From the NCBI RefSeq assembly GCF_019097595.1, contig NC_080710.1, positions 12,975,280-13,039,279 of the forward strand: 64,000 nt of DNA, in the 5' to 3' direction. The stretch is from Hemibagrus wyckioides. Taxonomy: Eukaryota > Chordata > Actinopteri > Siluriformes > Bagridae. A model generated the notes under the pieces. It was not told the DNA's origin and did not search any database. It worked only from the letters and a program-made list of their open reading frames with translations. The translations under genes and the position numbers were made by a program. Shown here piece after piece: positions 48,600 through 61,137 of this stretch (position 1 is its first letter; every line of letters begins with the position of its first letter).

Positions 48600-48990
48600 T
48601 AGACTCACGAAGCCAGACCTTCTGACGACGGAAAGTCTGGACTCCATAGCAGCTTTTATTGGCCCAAGAGGGCGTCTGACTGACATGTAAAACAACCAGA
48701 CACAGTTCCTTTTGTTCAGCATCATGGTTGAAAATGTAAAGTCGATGCCCCTACAATAACAGACCGGTGTGCAACCATTGATCATTCATTCAAGAAGTAT
48801 ACTTCAAATAATAAAAAAAATTCAGTGTTTAGCCTCGTAGTGCTCATTGCCACAGGTGTAACCACAGCGTCTTCCTTCTTCCAGGGAAGTAGAACATCAT
48901 GAATGGCTTTGGTTCAGGCGGAATATTAAAAAACGTGACACTCACGTCTCCCAGAAATCCTGTAGAATCCAACCAATCAGATGACAACTT
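48600..48990. repeat. Unassigned repeat-like element with foldback
   Basis: A stem CCAGACCTTCT / GGAAAGTCTGG (48,613-48,640, one mismatch) begins a block of distinct composition. It ends in sequence with a short palindrome CGTGACACTCACG near 48,936. It could be a non-autonomous DNA transposon. I do not recognise the family and the limits are approximate. Confidence 0.3.
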
Positions 48991-49260
48991 CTCTTGTTTC
49001 AAATATTGTGTGCCAAATTTTGTATTTCAAATCTTGTGTACCAGGATCAAGCATGACTTTGTTACATCCTGATTAATTTGGTTATTATAATGGCCACTTA
49101 AGTTAGTATAAAATGTCCCAAAATATGATTGTAGTTTTCTGTACAATATATAATCTGATCACATCGCTATAAAGTGAGAAAAGAAACTCTATACATTTTT
49201 TTAAGTGATCAGCTGCTACCCAAGGGAAAATGAAAAGAAATGAAATATACATCCCCAGCA

Positions 49261-49647
49261 TACATCAATCAGGCATAACATTATGAGCACTGAGAGGTGA
49301 AGTGAATAACACTGATTATCTCCTCATCATGGCACCTGTTAGTGGGTGGGATATATTAGGCAGCAAGGGAACATTTTGTCCTCAAAGTTGATGTGTGAAT
49401 GGACAAGCGTAAGAATTTGAACGAGTTTGATGAAGGGCCAATTTGTGATGGCTAGACGACTGGATCAGAGCATCTCCAAAACTGCAGCTCTTGTGGGGTG
49501 TTCCCGGTCTGCAGTGGTCAGTATCTATCAAAAGTGGTCCAAGAAAAGAACAGCGGTGAACCGGCTGGGTCAGGGCTGTTTTGGCAGCAAAAGGGGGACC
49601 AACACAATATTAGGCAGGTGGTCGTAATGTTATGCCTGGTCGGTGTA
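49261..49647 (+). mobile_element. Internally deleted Tc1/mariner-like element (MITE)
   Basis: The left end CATCAATCAGGCATAACATT and the right end, read in reverse complement as CACCGACCAGGCATAACATT, form an inverted repeat flanked by TA on both sides, the mariner target site. Only the start of the transposase remains, a helix-turn-helix with [20 protein letters not shown] (within 49,427-49,627). The frame then runs directly into the 3' end region, so the catalytic part is deleted. At about 387 bases it cannot mobilise itself. Confidence 0.85.
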
Positions 49648-50694
49648 TATAAATGATAGTTGTATACTGAAAAGGGTTAATTATATCATTGAAATACAGT
49701 AAGGAATTCTGATGAGGCTCTAAAGTGTCCACTAAAGTGACACAAAATTTGTGGTTAAGTCATACACATAGTGAACTAACCCTGTTATCAGTACACTATT
49801 GTTCAATTCTGTTCAGAAATCAACATACCATACCTTTACAATCAGTATAAACAAATGAATTATTTTATTGCTGTGAATATTATTCAAAAAAATAATCAGG
49901 TGGTTGAAAATAGCAGTTTGAAATTTTAGATGGTTATGGAACTATAAAAATATTCTATGAAAATATTGCCCCTAGTAGACTAGGTAAAGATTTGAGATAC
50001 AGTTTGATGTAAATAGTAATATCTATAGTATCCTATTTCCATCTTGAAATAAATTGTATTCTGTAGTATAATCATTATTCGTGAAACCAAACACAGACAC
50101 ATCCCTCAAGTGACTAAGGCCAGCTTGATCGTGGTTAATGATTATTCAGCGCTAATGTCTCCAGCACCTGTTAGCATGTTGGAGCATCAGTAGCGTCAGT
50201 GCAGGCGGATTCAGGATCACGATTCTAGCGATTCTCACTAGTTGAGTGCCCAAAGCCTCCATCTGTCCAAACACTAGAACACTAGCTCACAAAGTGTGGT
50301 GCTCACACTGCTTTCTGCACAGCAATAACTTCATCAGGCTCCATTAATTTAGAGAAGGAATGTATTTTGTGTTTGTTTTTTTTTGTTTTTTTTTTATTCC
50401 ATATATTATTTATCGCTGAACTGGGGAATAGTTTAAACATGCTTGGTTATATATGTAGACATTCATGTGAGAAAACATACACATCATGGTTGAATAACAG
50501 CACAAATAAGTCTGAAATATTCTTCACCATGCTTCCATAACAGCTGTCTAGACCAGATGTGCTGGAAAAGAACTAGAGGAGAAGTAACCTTTGTGTTAAT
50601 GTCAAAAGTATGAATATTTAAGAAGTGCTCAGCATTTTACTTAAGGGTAGTATTCCTATGCATGTAAAAATAACTAATTTGAGGATGTTAAGTT

Positions 50695-50932
50695 GTATTT
50701 ATTTGTCACATATACATTACTGCACAGTGAAATTCTTTTCTTCACATATCCCATCCTTGGGGGTTGGGGTCAGAGCACAGGGTCAGCCATGATACAGCGC
50801 CCCTGGAGCAGGGTGGGTTGCGGGCCTTGCTCAAGGGCCCAACAGTGGCAGCTTGGCGGTGCTAGGGCTTGAATCCCAATGTTCCAGTCAATGACCCAGA
50901 GCCTTAACCACTTGACCTACCACCGCCCCAAG
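50695..50932 (+). repeat. Dispersed repeat copy (TTTATTTGTCACATATACAT type)
   Basis: A 235-base copy contains TTTGTCACATATACATTACT, GCCATGATACAGCGCCCCTG, GGGCCTTGCTCAAGGGCCCA and a CCTTAACCACTTGACCTACC tail. It is about 90 percent identical by eye to the copy at 58,600-58,835, so both are fairly young insertions. Confidence 0.85.
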
Positions 50933-51307
50933 TTTGCTCACAATGAAGACTAAAGATTTGTGTGAAATAGAAAGCCAAGATAAACCTTAGGTCCAGTCAG
51001 TAAATCAAGATTTACATTCCTTTTTCTTCTATTAGTGTCACTTCTTCAGTAAGTCAATAACACGCTTATGTAAATAGCAATTTACTGAACAACCAGAGGC
51101 TATAAGCAGTTATACATCAGCAAAAATAGCACACTATCAAATGTTTATCAGCTAATCAGATGGGACAAAAGGTTGTGACCCTTATTTCAGGATTTATTTG
51201 CCTCTCTGTAACACTTTCAGCTGAGCAACTGACTTGGCTACACAGTTTGATTTACTTTTGTATTTATATTTCCCTTTCAAATTTTGGTTACTAAAACTAG
51301 ACAATTC

Positions 51308-51335
51308 TGTGTGTGTGTGTGTGTGTGTGTGTGTT
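51308..51335. repeat. (GT)n microsatellite
   Basis: About 13 GT units. Confidence 0.9.
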
Positions 51336-51788
51336 TGTTTGTTAGAATAGCAAGCAGCCTTGATGGGCTGTAAAGGGGTTGAAGAGCCTGTTATAGCTTT
51401 CCTGCGTCAGAGGTGGCCTTTGTTCACTGTAGTCCTATTAAACAATTTAAGTGTGAGCGTCAGTGTGCCAGCTGGTGCTGCTCTCGCTCTCTCAGGTTAA
51501 CTCATCACAGCCCCCGAGAGCCCCTCCTTATCCTTTCCAAATTTAAATACAAGACAATTGTAGGGTTATAAAGAGGAAATGAGAGATATGTATCATGGAA
51601 AGGACACTGCAATGCATCTTGGGTCTCATTACGTGAAAGTAAAAAGAAATCTTGACTCACTCTTTAATGTTATACTTGATCAGAAAATATCTTTACTCTA
51701 AATCAGGATGTTATTCTCACATATTCAGCACTCGGGCTGTGTTATGGGGTCAGAATTGTAGGTCTGATGCGTTTTGGTGCACAATTAC

Positions 51789-51804
51789 ACACACACACAC
51801 ACAC
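51789..51804. repeat. (AC)n microsatellite
   Basis: Eight AC units. Confidence 0.8.
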
Positions 51805-51879
51805 AAAACACTTTCAGCACATTAGAGATATTTTTCTAAGGAAACCAAATGCCGACTATATTCCCTCCATAAAAGCTCA

Positions 51880-52060
51880 GCACATTTTGTTTTCATAAAA
51901 TGTCCTAATATCAACCCATCGAAAGGCCATGTTGCATTAGACATCCTCAGGGTGCTAAAATATTGCTCTTTGGCTAATTAGATCAAACTGGAGAGCGAGA
52001 ATTTCTCTCCATTGTAGATGACCAATCTGTGTGGGAGAGAATGTGTCAGCATCAAGGTCT
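51880..52060. promoter_or_regulatory. Candidate regulatory block with homeodomain and TCF cores
   Basis: A repeat-free stretch has GGCTAATTAGATCAAACTGG (about 51,971-51,990), combining a TAATTA core with an ATCAAA TCF/LEF half-site. Inferred from motifs only. Confidence 0.3.
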
Positions 52061-52619
52061 GCTCACTTGTTTTTCTTCACATTACAGAGTCGCTCCAGCC
52101 ATCGCTTCGGCTCTAATTTTACCCTGAAGTCTATGCAGACAGAAATAATTGGAATAAGAACCTTTTCATGAGGGGCTGTGTAATGTACATGCGTGCTTGT
52201 GTGGGTGTGAATACCGCTAATCATCTGCTTACATGTGCGTATGTAAACGTGTGTATTGTTTCTGTAGAATTTCATCATGTGTCTTTGGGGTGGTGATGGC
52301 AGATGTGCAGCTTACACCACAGATGGTGATAGCAAGGGAACCTGGTGCCGTCTGGGTACCTGGTTACAGGTGCATCCCAGCTCTCTTTTTTAACATTAGC
52401 ATGGCTTATGATGCAGCAGGTCATATTGTGGCATCATTAAAATGTTTTCCCCTGATACCTGGCGACACCCAGGCTAGCAATTCCTCCTGCCCCTCAACAC
52501 ACTTGCATCAGTTCTCCCTCACCATTTCCCCACGTGTGAAATAATCCCCATTCCCAAATCGGTTTCCTCTCGCTTTACTCACCTCCCACTTCATCCACCC
52601 CTCCTCCCAACAGGCTCAC

Positions 52620-52880
52620 ACAGAGAGCAACCCAGGTCGTAGCCCGTAGTGTAATTCTGCCATTTCAGCCCAGCATCGCTCTCCTTCGGCCACTCAGCCG
52701 GCCTCATAAAAGCACAAAGGCACCAGTGCTGCAAACCGCACGTCCAAACCCAATTAGTGCCTCCATCTGGCTACATTATGGGAGTGGCTTTCCGCTCTAA
52801 TGATTTAGCAGTGGAGCTTTATTAGGTTACACTGTCTGGCCCCTGTTGGTATTTCCTGCAAGATGTTTGGGGTGAGTTGG
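52620..52880. promoter_or_regulatory. Candidate conserved noncoding element
   Basis: A G+C-richer, repeat-free block includes GCTCTAATGATTTAGCAGTG and GCTTTATTAGGTTACACTGT. It has the texture of an ancient enhancer within the hdac9 5' region. Conservation is untested. Confidence 0.33.
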
Positions 52881-53244
52881 AAAGCACTTTACAGGTCGGA
52901 TCAAATAATGCACAGAAAGCACTTTTTTTTCAGATGCTGCACTAATGATCTGTTGGAATATTCGCAAAGATGTTATGGAAATCCAGGACAATTGTGTAAC
53001 ACAAAGGAGACTGCTTGATGCATCTGGGCTGTCTGGTCTACCTTAGCTGAGTAGATCCTTCTCAGATTTTGTCACTACGTTGTTGTTTTGTCACAACACT
53101 GACGTCTGTTAATGATGTGTGATCAGTGAATGGGTTCTGACATCACTGCTAAGTTTGGTTTGAGACAAGCTAAACCCATGCATTGTCTTTCTTTCCATGG
53201 TACCTTTAGTTGTTGATACTTGTAGTAATTTAGAGGCAAAATTG

Positions 53245-53305
53245 GCGGCAGCAGTGGCTCAGTGATTAATGTGTCTGGGCTGCTGATCAGAAAGCAGAGA
53301 GATTT
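53245..53305 (+). repeat. Possible tRNA-derived SINE fragment
   Basis: GCAGTGGCTCAGTGATTAAT resembles a tRNA-type A box as found at the head of fish SINEs, followed by CTGGGCTGCTGATCAGAAAG. No good B box follows, so it is only a fragment. Confidence 0.35.
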
Positions 53306-54065
53306 AATTGAGCTGTATATTTAACCGTAAAGACCATCTTCCTCTGTGTGTGTGTGTGTATTGATCAGTCACTATATATAGCACCAAAGTGATGCATGTC
53401 ACTGTGGGGATGGGGCTAGTTCAGAGAAATCTTTACCGATCAATCTGCCCCACCACTGGAACATATTGATCTGCCACCTAAACCCTGAAATCATCATAAC
53501 TTTGTACTCCCGCTCTCCTAGATCTCTTCTGTGACATTTTTAAAAAATGAAAGAGCATATTTTCACAATTCTAGAGTGCAGTTTCCAGCTCTCCTGAACT
53601 TAAACACAATAAGCTGACTCTTGAAGTCTATTTAAAGTCAGAGTGCTGATGCTAGTACATGATGGCATGCAGCCAAGCTTGCCAGCTATAGATGTTTAGG
53701 AATGAGAAGTCAGACACACACTGGACAGTCTAGCACATATTGATTTTTTTTTAATACAGATATAAGCAGTTCATCAGGGCAGTTCACCATATGACGAGTT
53801 TTTCAAGGCTTTTTTTGTGACTCCAGTTCATTTTCACAGCTTAATACAGGAGGCTATAAATATGATCTGAGAATAAAAGTAGAGATTAGCATATAAATAT
53901 AATTCAATTCGCCTCATTCAGCTCAGACCTCCTTCGTGTGGCCTGGAGTCAACTTGCAGTGCTGATTAAATAAGATCTCATTTCAATAGTTCAGTGCCAA
54001 GCTAGCTCTCTAACTTAATCTGTAGTATTATCACAGGATAATCTCAACATCCATCGAATGTCAAC

Positions 54066-54112
54066 CATACACACACACCCACACACACACACACACATAC
54101 ACACACACACAC
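54066..54112. repeat. (CA)n microsatellite
   Basis: CA units with CCCA and ATAC interruptions. Confidence 0.9.
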
Positions 54113-54643
54113 TCATTATCTGTTATATCTATTATCTGACATGCTTTTACTTTTGTAACCATGTAAATAAATATTATGCCTTCATCTAACACTAACACCA
54201 GCCCATTCAAATCCTAGGCTATTATTCAGTTCACATTAAAGCATATTATTTAGGAACTAATATGAATTATTCAGTAATTAATAAGAACTAAATAGTACCA
54301 AGAGTAAGTAATGCTATTCTGGTCTAGGAAGTGTAAGGGGATTTATCCTCAACAACCAAATAGAATTTTTTGTTCAACATGTTTCAAGTCAAATGTATCA
54401 CATATTAATAGCAATAAATTAAAACAAATTGTTTACTAATATATATTACCTGTGAGACATTCCAATGACATAATTATTAATGTAGATAATTACATCTATG
54501 CTACACACGCATCTCAACCTATCCTCACTCCCAGTAACCAAAAAGGAAACATTTTGTCTCTTTAAATCTTTTTCTATTTATATAAATTGCAGTTTTTGTC
54601 TGTCAAGGCCAGCTGAATGAAGAAAAAGAAAAGCATGCTCAAA

Positions 54644-54671
54644 CATACACACACACACACACACACACACA
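54644..54671. repeat. (AC)n microsatellite
   Basis: About 13 AC units. Confidence 0.9.
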
Positions 54672-56507
54672 GGCCTCATAATGATATCTGATACAGCTCA
54701 GGTTAATTTCCCTGTAATGCTGTCCTGTATGAAACGTCTGACTTAATATCTTTTTATCCTGGACCTGATTAGAATCTGATAAGTTACTGTCTTGGAATGT
54801 GATTTTGTCTGTAATAGTAACTGTTTTCATTAATAAATCTTAATCTAACCAAATATTTGATTTAATAATAGCTCATTTGACTGATATTTGAATCCCCTTA
54901 TGTAATATAATATTTAATTAAATTCTCAATTAATAAAATGCTTCTAGTATAACGTTATAATTGCTTTCCCAAAAATGACTGTTCTTAGGCCAGATTTATC
55001 ATTCAGCTTATTATGGCTCTCTTTACTGTTCCTTAAGTAAAATGAAAGAATGTCCTAATATAACAATATTAATATATTTCTTATCCCTTCTTATATATTC
55101 TTATGTCAGTATAGTGCCTGTACAAAAAAAATACACAGTGTTCTTGCCCAGGGTTGGCTTGCGCTCTAAGTGAGTGTAGAGAGCTAATCTTTAGTCAACA
55201 ATCATTACAAGTTCTGTGCATGTGAAAGTATGCCCTGTAAATCACCAGTTACCCTGCCTCACAAGCATGAAACCTTCATTTTTTATCTCTCTAATCAGTC
55301 CATCTCTCTAACTTTGGCTGTCCTCACAACTTCAACAGTGTCACAGACAGACAAAGTACAACCATGGAGCATATTTTAAGGAGGAGTTTTATGTCTATGT
55401 GCTTGACCATGAAATTGATGAAATTGATTCAGGAATTCTAGCTGATGTCCTCAGAGGATGTTGTAATTCTGTTCCTTCATCACCACTGCATCCATGAAAG
55501 GACTAATGGTCATGACAAATAGGACACACAAGCATATATCCATGTGCACCACACAAACAGTGTCTTACACACACACACACATAACCTTCGGTTACATATC
55601 CTCCCCCATTTTTAATGCCTCTTCCTCTTGGCCCCTAAACTCAGAGACATACCATGCTGAGCGAGCGGCCCTCTTGTGGGAGTTCCAGGTCATTTGTTTT
55701 AATCGCCACTCCAGATCTCTCTGAAGAGCAGACCATAGATCATAGGTCAACTCACATAGATGTTGAAAAAACATTCTGTGCCTCGTTCTCCTGTGGTGAA
55801 GTCGTACCACAAGTCACTAGTGCACACTTGTTTATCAGCTATCCACCCCTCCCTTCGGCCTTTATGCCATTTGGCCTGCCAGAGTAACAGCCTGCAGACG
55901 AATGTGTTGAAAAAAGCCATCAGATCTGTTACAAAGAAGGGGTTGTTGTGACATTCTTTAGCTTGTTAAGAGAGCCTTGATATACTTTAAGTGTTTAAAG
56001 TAACAAAAATATGAACTATTGAGATGACCTGAAGTATGTTTCAGCTTAACCTAGTTTTGTTTTTAACAGAAAGTGCCTTTGTAACTCCAGCTAACCTTTT
56101 ACTGATGAAAACAGAGGCTCTTTAATTCTCTCAGGTATCAAATGACTATTAATTAAGTTGTTCTATATACACACATGTGTAGACAAGAACACTGGCATTG
56201 GGCTGTATTTAGACACATCTTCAAAATGCAGACCTCTACTTTCATCCCAGATCCAGTTCCACATCCAGTTGGGCTTTACATCTTATCTACATTAATGTCC
56301 ATCACATTACACCATAAATCCTTTTCTGTCTCCAGACTGCAAAAGAAAAGACAGACAATCCAAGCAAACAGAGTCTGAGAGTCTGACACTGACTCTCCTG
56401 TCATTTCCCAATAAACAGTGTAAAAGTCTCAAACCCTAAAGCGTGTACTAAATGTATCTGTGGCCAAAGCAGTGCTGCCATGTCCAAGACTTAAATAGTG
56501 CTCAGTG

Positions 56508-56510
<3 letters not shown>

Positions 56511-56575
<65 letters not shown>
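56511..56575. repeat. (GA)n microsatellite
   Basis: About 32 GA units interrupted by ACAGAC. Confidence 0.95.
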
Positions 56576-56894
56576 CATGGCAGCAGCTTTTATCAGGCCT
56601 GTAATCAGACTGCAGATGCTGTGTGAGAGAGCGAAGGATGCACACTGGGTGGCTTTGGATTCACGTTCAAATATATAACGTACTGATCATCAAACCAAGG
56701 TTGCCAGGTCTGTGTGACAAAAAAAGTAATAATTAGCCCAGCAGTCAGTGTATAAACTTCAATACTGTCAATACCATTCTCACTTAAAAAAATGTTTATT
56801 GCTTAAAAAATACCATCATACAGTACAGTCTTATGAAGCTATATTAACGGCATGTTTTTAACACAGTTCTTTCACTAAAATAGTCCCATGTTAT

Positions 56895-56897
<3 letters not shown>

Positions 56898-56961
<64 letters not shown>
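56898..56961. repeat. (TA)n microsatellite
   Basis: About 32 uninterrupted TA units. Confidence 0.95.
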
Positions 56962-56965
<4 letters not shown>

Positions 56966-57889
56966 AATTTTAAAATATCTATAAGAAGGCCCAACACCAT
57001 ATCATATTTTACTCCATCACATTTTAATGATTACCACAGCCCACATTGCATTAAAAACATTTCTAGCTTACATATTTGATAGAACTATCATTAATCCAAC
57101 ATCCAAATCTCACCCTGCTGACAAAAACAAATCATCCTTTCACCCAAAACGACTCTCACCCAAACAGTTTTCTTACTCTAATAACTAGGATTAAAAAGGT
57201 TTCTGTATACAATAGTTTAATATCTTTATATTTGATAAATTAAAAATATTGGCTCTGCATCCAATAATCCTATTCGTTAACCTAATCTAAGTCCAATGTA
57301 AACTTGTAGATGTGAAAAAGGTTTACTTTCATTCATAATTTAAAACAAAAAAAAGAAAGAAAACTTTACTAACGCCCAGAAACCAAGTATAAGAATTCTT
57401 CCTAATTGGCGGTGTATCCTGCAGTTGTAACCTCACTCAGTCTCACAGGATTCCACAGAGTATATCTAATGTGGGTGTAATTCCTCTGCATATTTGTTCT
57501 GCTCATTTCATGCCTCTCTGTCCTCAGCCTATATCATAACTCACTAGGACAGCTTAACAGAAGAGCGGGGCAGGTGCACTAGAGATGAAAGCCCAGAACA
57601 AACGTTTGTCCAGTCATTGAGTGGGATGACCTTGGCCCTAAAGATGATGGCACTCAAGCAGTCACACCTTCAGTGTCTGTTTCTGCAATCAGTTTCTTAA
57701 TAGCTGTACCTCCTGGCGCAGAAAGGATGGCACAAAAGAGTCCAGTATATGTGATCTTGAGCAAGAGATCATTTGACCAGCATTTTTCTTCGTGCTAGAT
57801 CTTACTATTGCACCATACAATTCTACTAGAAGGCACTAAAAGCAAAAACTCCAAAAAGCAAACATATCAGTGAGATGCATGGCTTAAAA

Positions 57890-58410
57890 AACATCCAACC
57901 CTATCTAATTCACTGTAAGCCATATGGCAAAATATGTTATGGTCTGATGAAACCCTGGTACAAGGTTTTGGCCATAATTCTAACCAGCTGTATTTCCCAG
58001 TGAACAGCCTACTCATGGTAAAGCATGGTGGTGTCAGCATCATCTTATAAAGCTGCTTTTCTTCAGCTGGGATTGGGGGTGTTACAGATAATAGCCCCCA
58101 AATTCCATTCTATTTTTGGCACAATACCTGCAGGCCTCTGTCAGACAGCTGAAGAAGAAAGATTTGACTATCCAGCATGATAACGACCTAAATCACAAAC
58201 ACAAGTCAACAAAGGAATTGCCCAAGTTAAAGGAATTGCCCAGTTAAAGCCCAGATCTACATCATATCGAAACCCAATGAAATGATGTGAAGAGAACTAG
58301 GCACAGGAGATCAGCTCGCATTTTTAGCACCTTGCATGCTAAATAAAGTTGCTAGACTCTATCCTGTATGACATTAAAACTAGAAAGCTGGAGTGGTGAG
58401 AAATTCCAAT
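57890..58410 (+). pseudogene. Decayed Tc1-like transposase (second family)
   Basis: The plus-strand translation preserves WSDETLVQGFGHNSNQLYF and then VKHGGVSII, the Tc1-like WSDE..FGHN and KHGGGSIM motifs. TTTTCTTCAGCTGGGA (CFSSAG region), GGCACAATACCTGCAGGC and CAGCATGATAACGACC (QHDND) follow. Frameshifts and stops break it. No clear inverted repeats are visible, so the element is truncated. It is distinct from the copies at 18.0 and 49.3 kb. Confidence 0.8.
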
Positions 58411-58599
58411 GAACAAACCAAAATGTGTGAGAAATTACAGAAACAATGAACTGAAACAGAAAGGTGACATTTCTTCATGGCATTAAAGGAGCCTGTGTGG
58501 TACAGCCGGAGTTGTCCTCTGTCTTCTAATGATCAAATCTATGCTTTCTGCTTTTTTATTGAAGGTATTTCCTTTATGCTGGAAAAGACATGCCATTTG

Positions 58600-58835
58600 A
58601 AACAGCCTTTATTTGTCACATATACATTACAGCACAGTGAAATTCTTTCTTCGCATATCCCATCCTTGGAGGTTGGGGTCAGAGCGCAGGGTCAGCCATG
58701 ATACGGCGCCCCTGGAGCAGAGAGGGTTAAGGGCCTTGCTCAAGGGCCCAACAGTGGCAACTTGGCGGTGCTGGGGCTTGAACCCCTGATCTTCCGGTCA
58801 ACGACCCAGAGCCTTAACCACTTGATTTGTGCTGT
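58600..58835 (+). repeat. Dispersed repeat copy (TTTATTTGTCACATATACAT type)
   Basis: The sister copy of 50,695-50,932. It begins CCTTTATTTGTCACATATAC and contains GGGTTAAGGGCCTTGCTCAA and GCTTGAACCCCTGATCTTCC. It lies shortly after the Tc1 remnant. Confidence 0.85.
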
Positions 58836-60007
58836 CCACACCAAAATCACACTAAATGTCAGGATTTGCTAATTTGATAATAGGAACTTTGAGGGGAACA
58901 AATCCATTATTTATCCTAAAATCAATTATTCAAGTCAATTTTACTTGAACAACACACTTGGATATCTTGTGCACCATTAAGTGGGCTTTTAAAGTAAGTT
59001 CTTTGAGACTTTAAGATTTTTCAACTGGTCTATGTCTATGTCTGAAAAATATATACAACTTTTACAATGTGTTGAATATAAGAGATCACGAAAAAAAACT
59101 GCACTAAGTCAATGCAATTTTTTTTATTTTATTTTATTTATTTATTTTTTGCTGTTGTTTGCCTGATTCTTTTCAGGGATTGGATATATCTGCTGTATCA
59201 ACACAGTGCTACTGAAATTCAGGTGGCTCCAAAGCATCTGAAGTGGTTGCTTAGAGACAACAGTGCTGCGTCACATCTAGGATGGCCCTCAATAAGGAAC
59301 ACAATAATGCTTTCTCCATCTCAGGCTGCCTGATCTCCAAATGGGTTGGAGCTAAAATTAGACAACAGGGTCACAAGTTTTCCCTGAGCTCATATAAAGA
59401 GTATTAACCTCCTTTCTGCAGAAAAGCAAAGAAAAGAAGTCAATGATTTAAAAATGGTCTTAGAGTAAATAGTGGGTTTTTTTTTATTATTACTTAACCA
59501 GAAAAATGTGTTTAAAAGGAGCACAGGGAAGGAAGAGTAGCAATTACTCAGTGATGGAGAAACAGCTGATTTCCCAAACATTCCTGGTTAAATGCTCGAT
59601 CATACGTCTTCGTTTGCACAACAGTGACTCATCACATCACTCTCACCTCATTTCTGAGAAATCAGCGCAGGTTTTTAGACACACTACAAAAGCAGCCCTC
59701 TTTTTAGAGTCAAAAACAGGAAGCTCCCTAAAGCCACCTCATAAAAATACCATTTGGAAAGGCTTGCTCAGAAATGTCAGCATTTCCTCTTTTAGACTAT
59801 CACACTTCCCTGTCCAAGTTTCCCTCTAAAAAGGAACACAAATAACTTTAAAGCTCTTTAAAACACCCAAAGAAAAAGGAAGTAGAGATTAGTAATATAG
59901 TCTTCTGCAAAGAATGATTTGAATTCACATTGTCACACATTAGTTGAGGTCTATTGTGCATAGAAAAGTGACAGAAATTGAACTCTGAAAACAAAACCAA
60001 CAAACAC

Positions 60008-60065
60008 GAATGAATGAATGAATGAATGAATGAATGAATGAATGAATGAATGAATGAATGAATGA
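60008..60065. repeat. (GAAT)n microsatellite
   Basis: About 14 perfect GAAT/TGAA units. Confidence 0.95.
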
Positions 60066-61137
60066 AACTTTAGCCACCAAAACCTGCTGATAACATCACT
60101 GTGATCCTGTGTTTATGCTATCATGTAACATTAGCAATCTCATCTCCAAATCCATTTTATTTGTTCATTATGGATTTATTCCTAACACACAAACTGAAGC
60201 ATATCTCAGTATTAGTGCTATAATAGGACTACTTCACTGTGTACTCATGCAGTGTGGGACTCCAGTACCGATTCTCCAGTGTGACTCTGCTGGCAGAGAG
60301 GGAGGGTAGAAGTGTTTCCTCCGTATCACTGTTACATCAGATTGTGTCCTTCGCAGAGGTCTGTGGGCCACATATTTCTGTTCTCCTTTATCTAAACACA
60401 CACAACAGGGCCATGAACTAGTTTCAAGATCATATATACCAGGGGTTTTTTTTAGGTTCAAACTTTTGGGAGATTGCTTGAACTAGAAAATTCAAAACCC
60501 TCCACAGGCTCACTCAGTACAGATATATTACATGGATTTCATTATTTTTTAAATACTAAATGTATTTTGTTTGTGTATTTAAGCCATAGAGCTTTTTAAA
60601 TTCCTTACTTTTCTACTGATTGAACACATGACGTTCCTATTAGGACAGAATTTATATGTTTTTGAGTTATCAAGGTTGGGATTGAAACCAGTCAGTTAAT
60701 AAAATAATGACTATAAAATCTCCAAAGTAACTGATTTAATAAGTAGAATAATATAATACAGTAATTATAAATAAGAAACATATTTAGACCTCTGGGGTTT
60801 CCTGGACATCACTTTAAAAACTGATGTCCACTGTCCATAATTCACTCATTTATTATACTCTAATTTTGTAATGTTTGTAACAAGCTTGCAGATATATTAA
60901 CCTTTTTGCATAATACATCATTTTATAAGAACACATCGTTGCAGATTACTGTTTGTACTCTCTTTCACTTCTCTCTATCTACATATCTGTTCATCTGACA
61001 GTTACTCAGTGTAGTTTTCTATTTCAGTTCTTACTGCACAGTTCACATTATCAATCACTGGCAAGTATGGTCTTATTTATGTATGCATAAAATTCTATAT
61101 AAACGATAATAAGTCAAAAGTCCTGCGAACGACTTAC

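Larger units (their letters stand above)
45481..61137 (-). other. hdac9b: Region between the two hdac9 first exons (intron of the long isoform)
   Basis: About 15.7 kb of microsatellites, repeat copies and Tc1 remnants (listed separately), with candidate regulatory blocks at 51,880-52,060 and 52,620-52,880. No gene of its own was recognised; all open frames are short and motif-free, except for transposase fragments. Confidence 0.6.

Noticed and set aside
53245..53305. tRNA gene
   Set aside because: Only an A-box-like stretch is present. No cloverleaf or B box can be drawn, so it is at most a SINE fragment.
55592..55810. 72-codon minus-strand frame with basic and tryptophan-rich sequence
   Set aside because: It looks protein-like but I recognise no family, and it has no supported splice sites in phase with hdac9. 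It may be an old transposon fragment.
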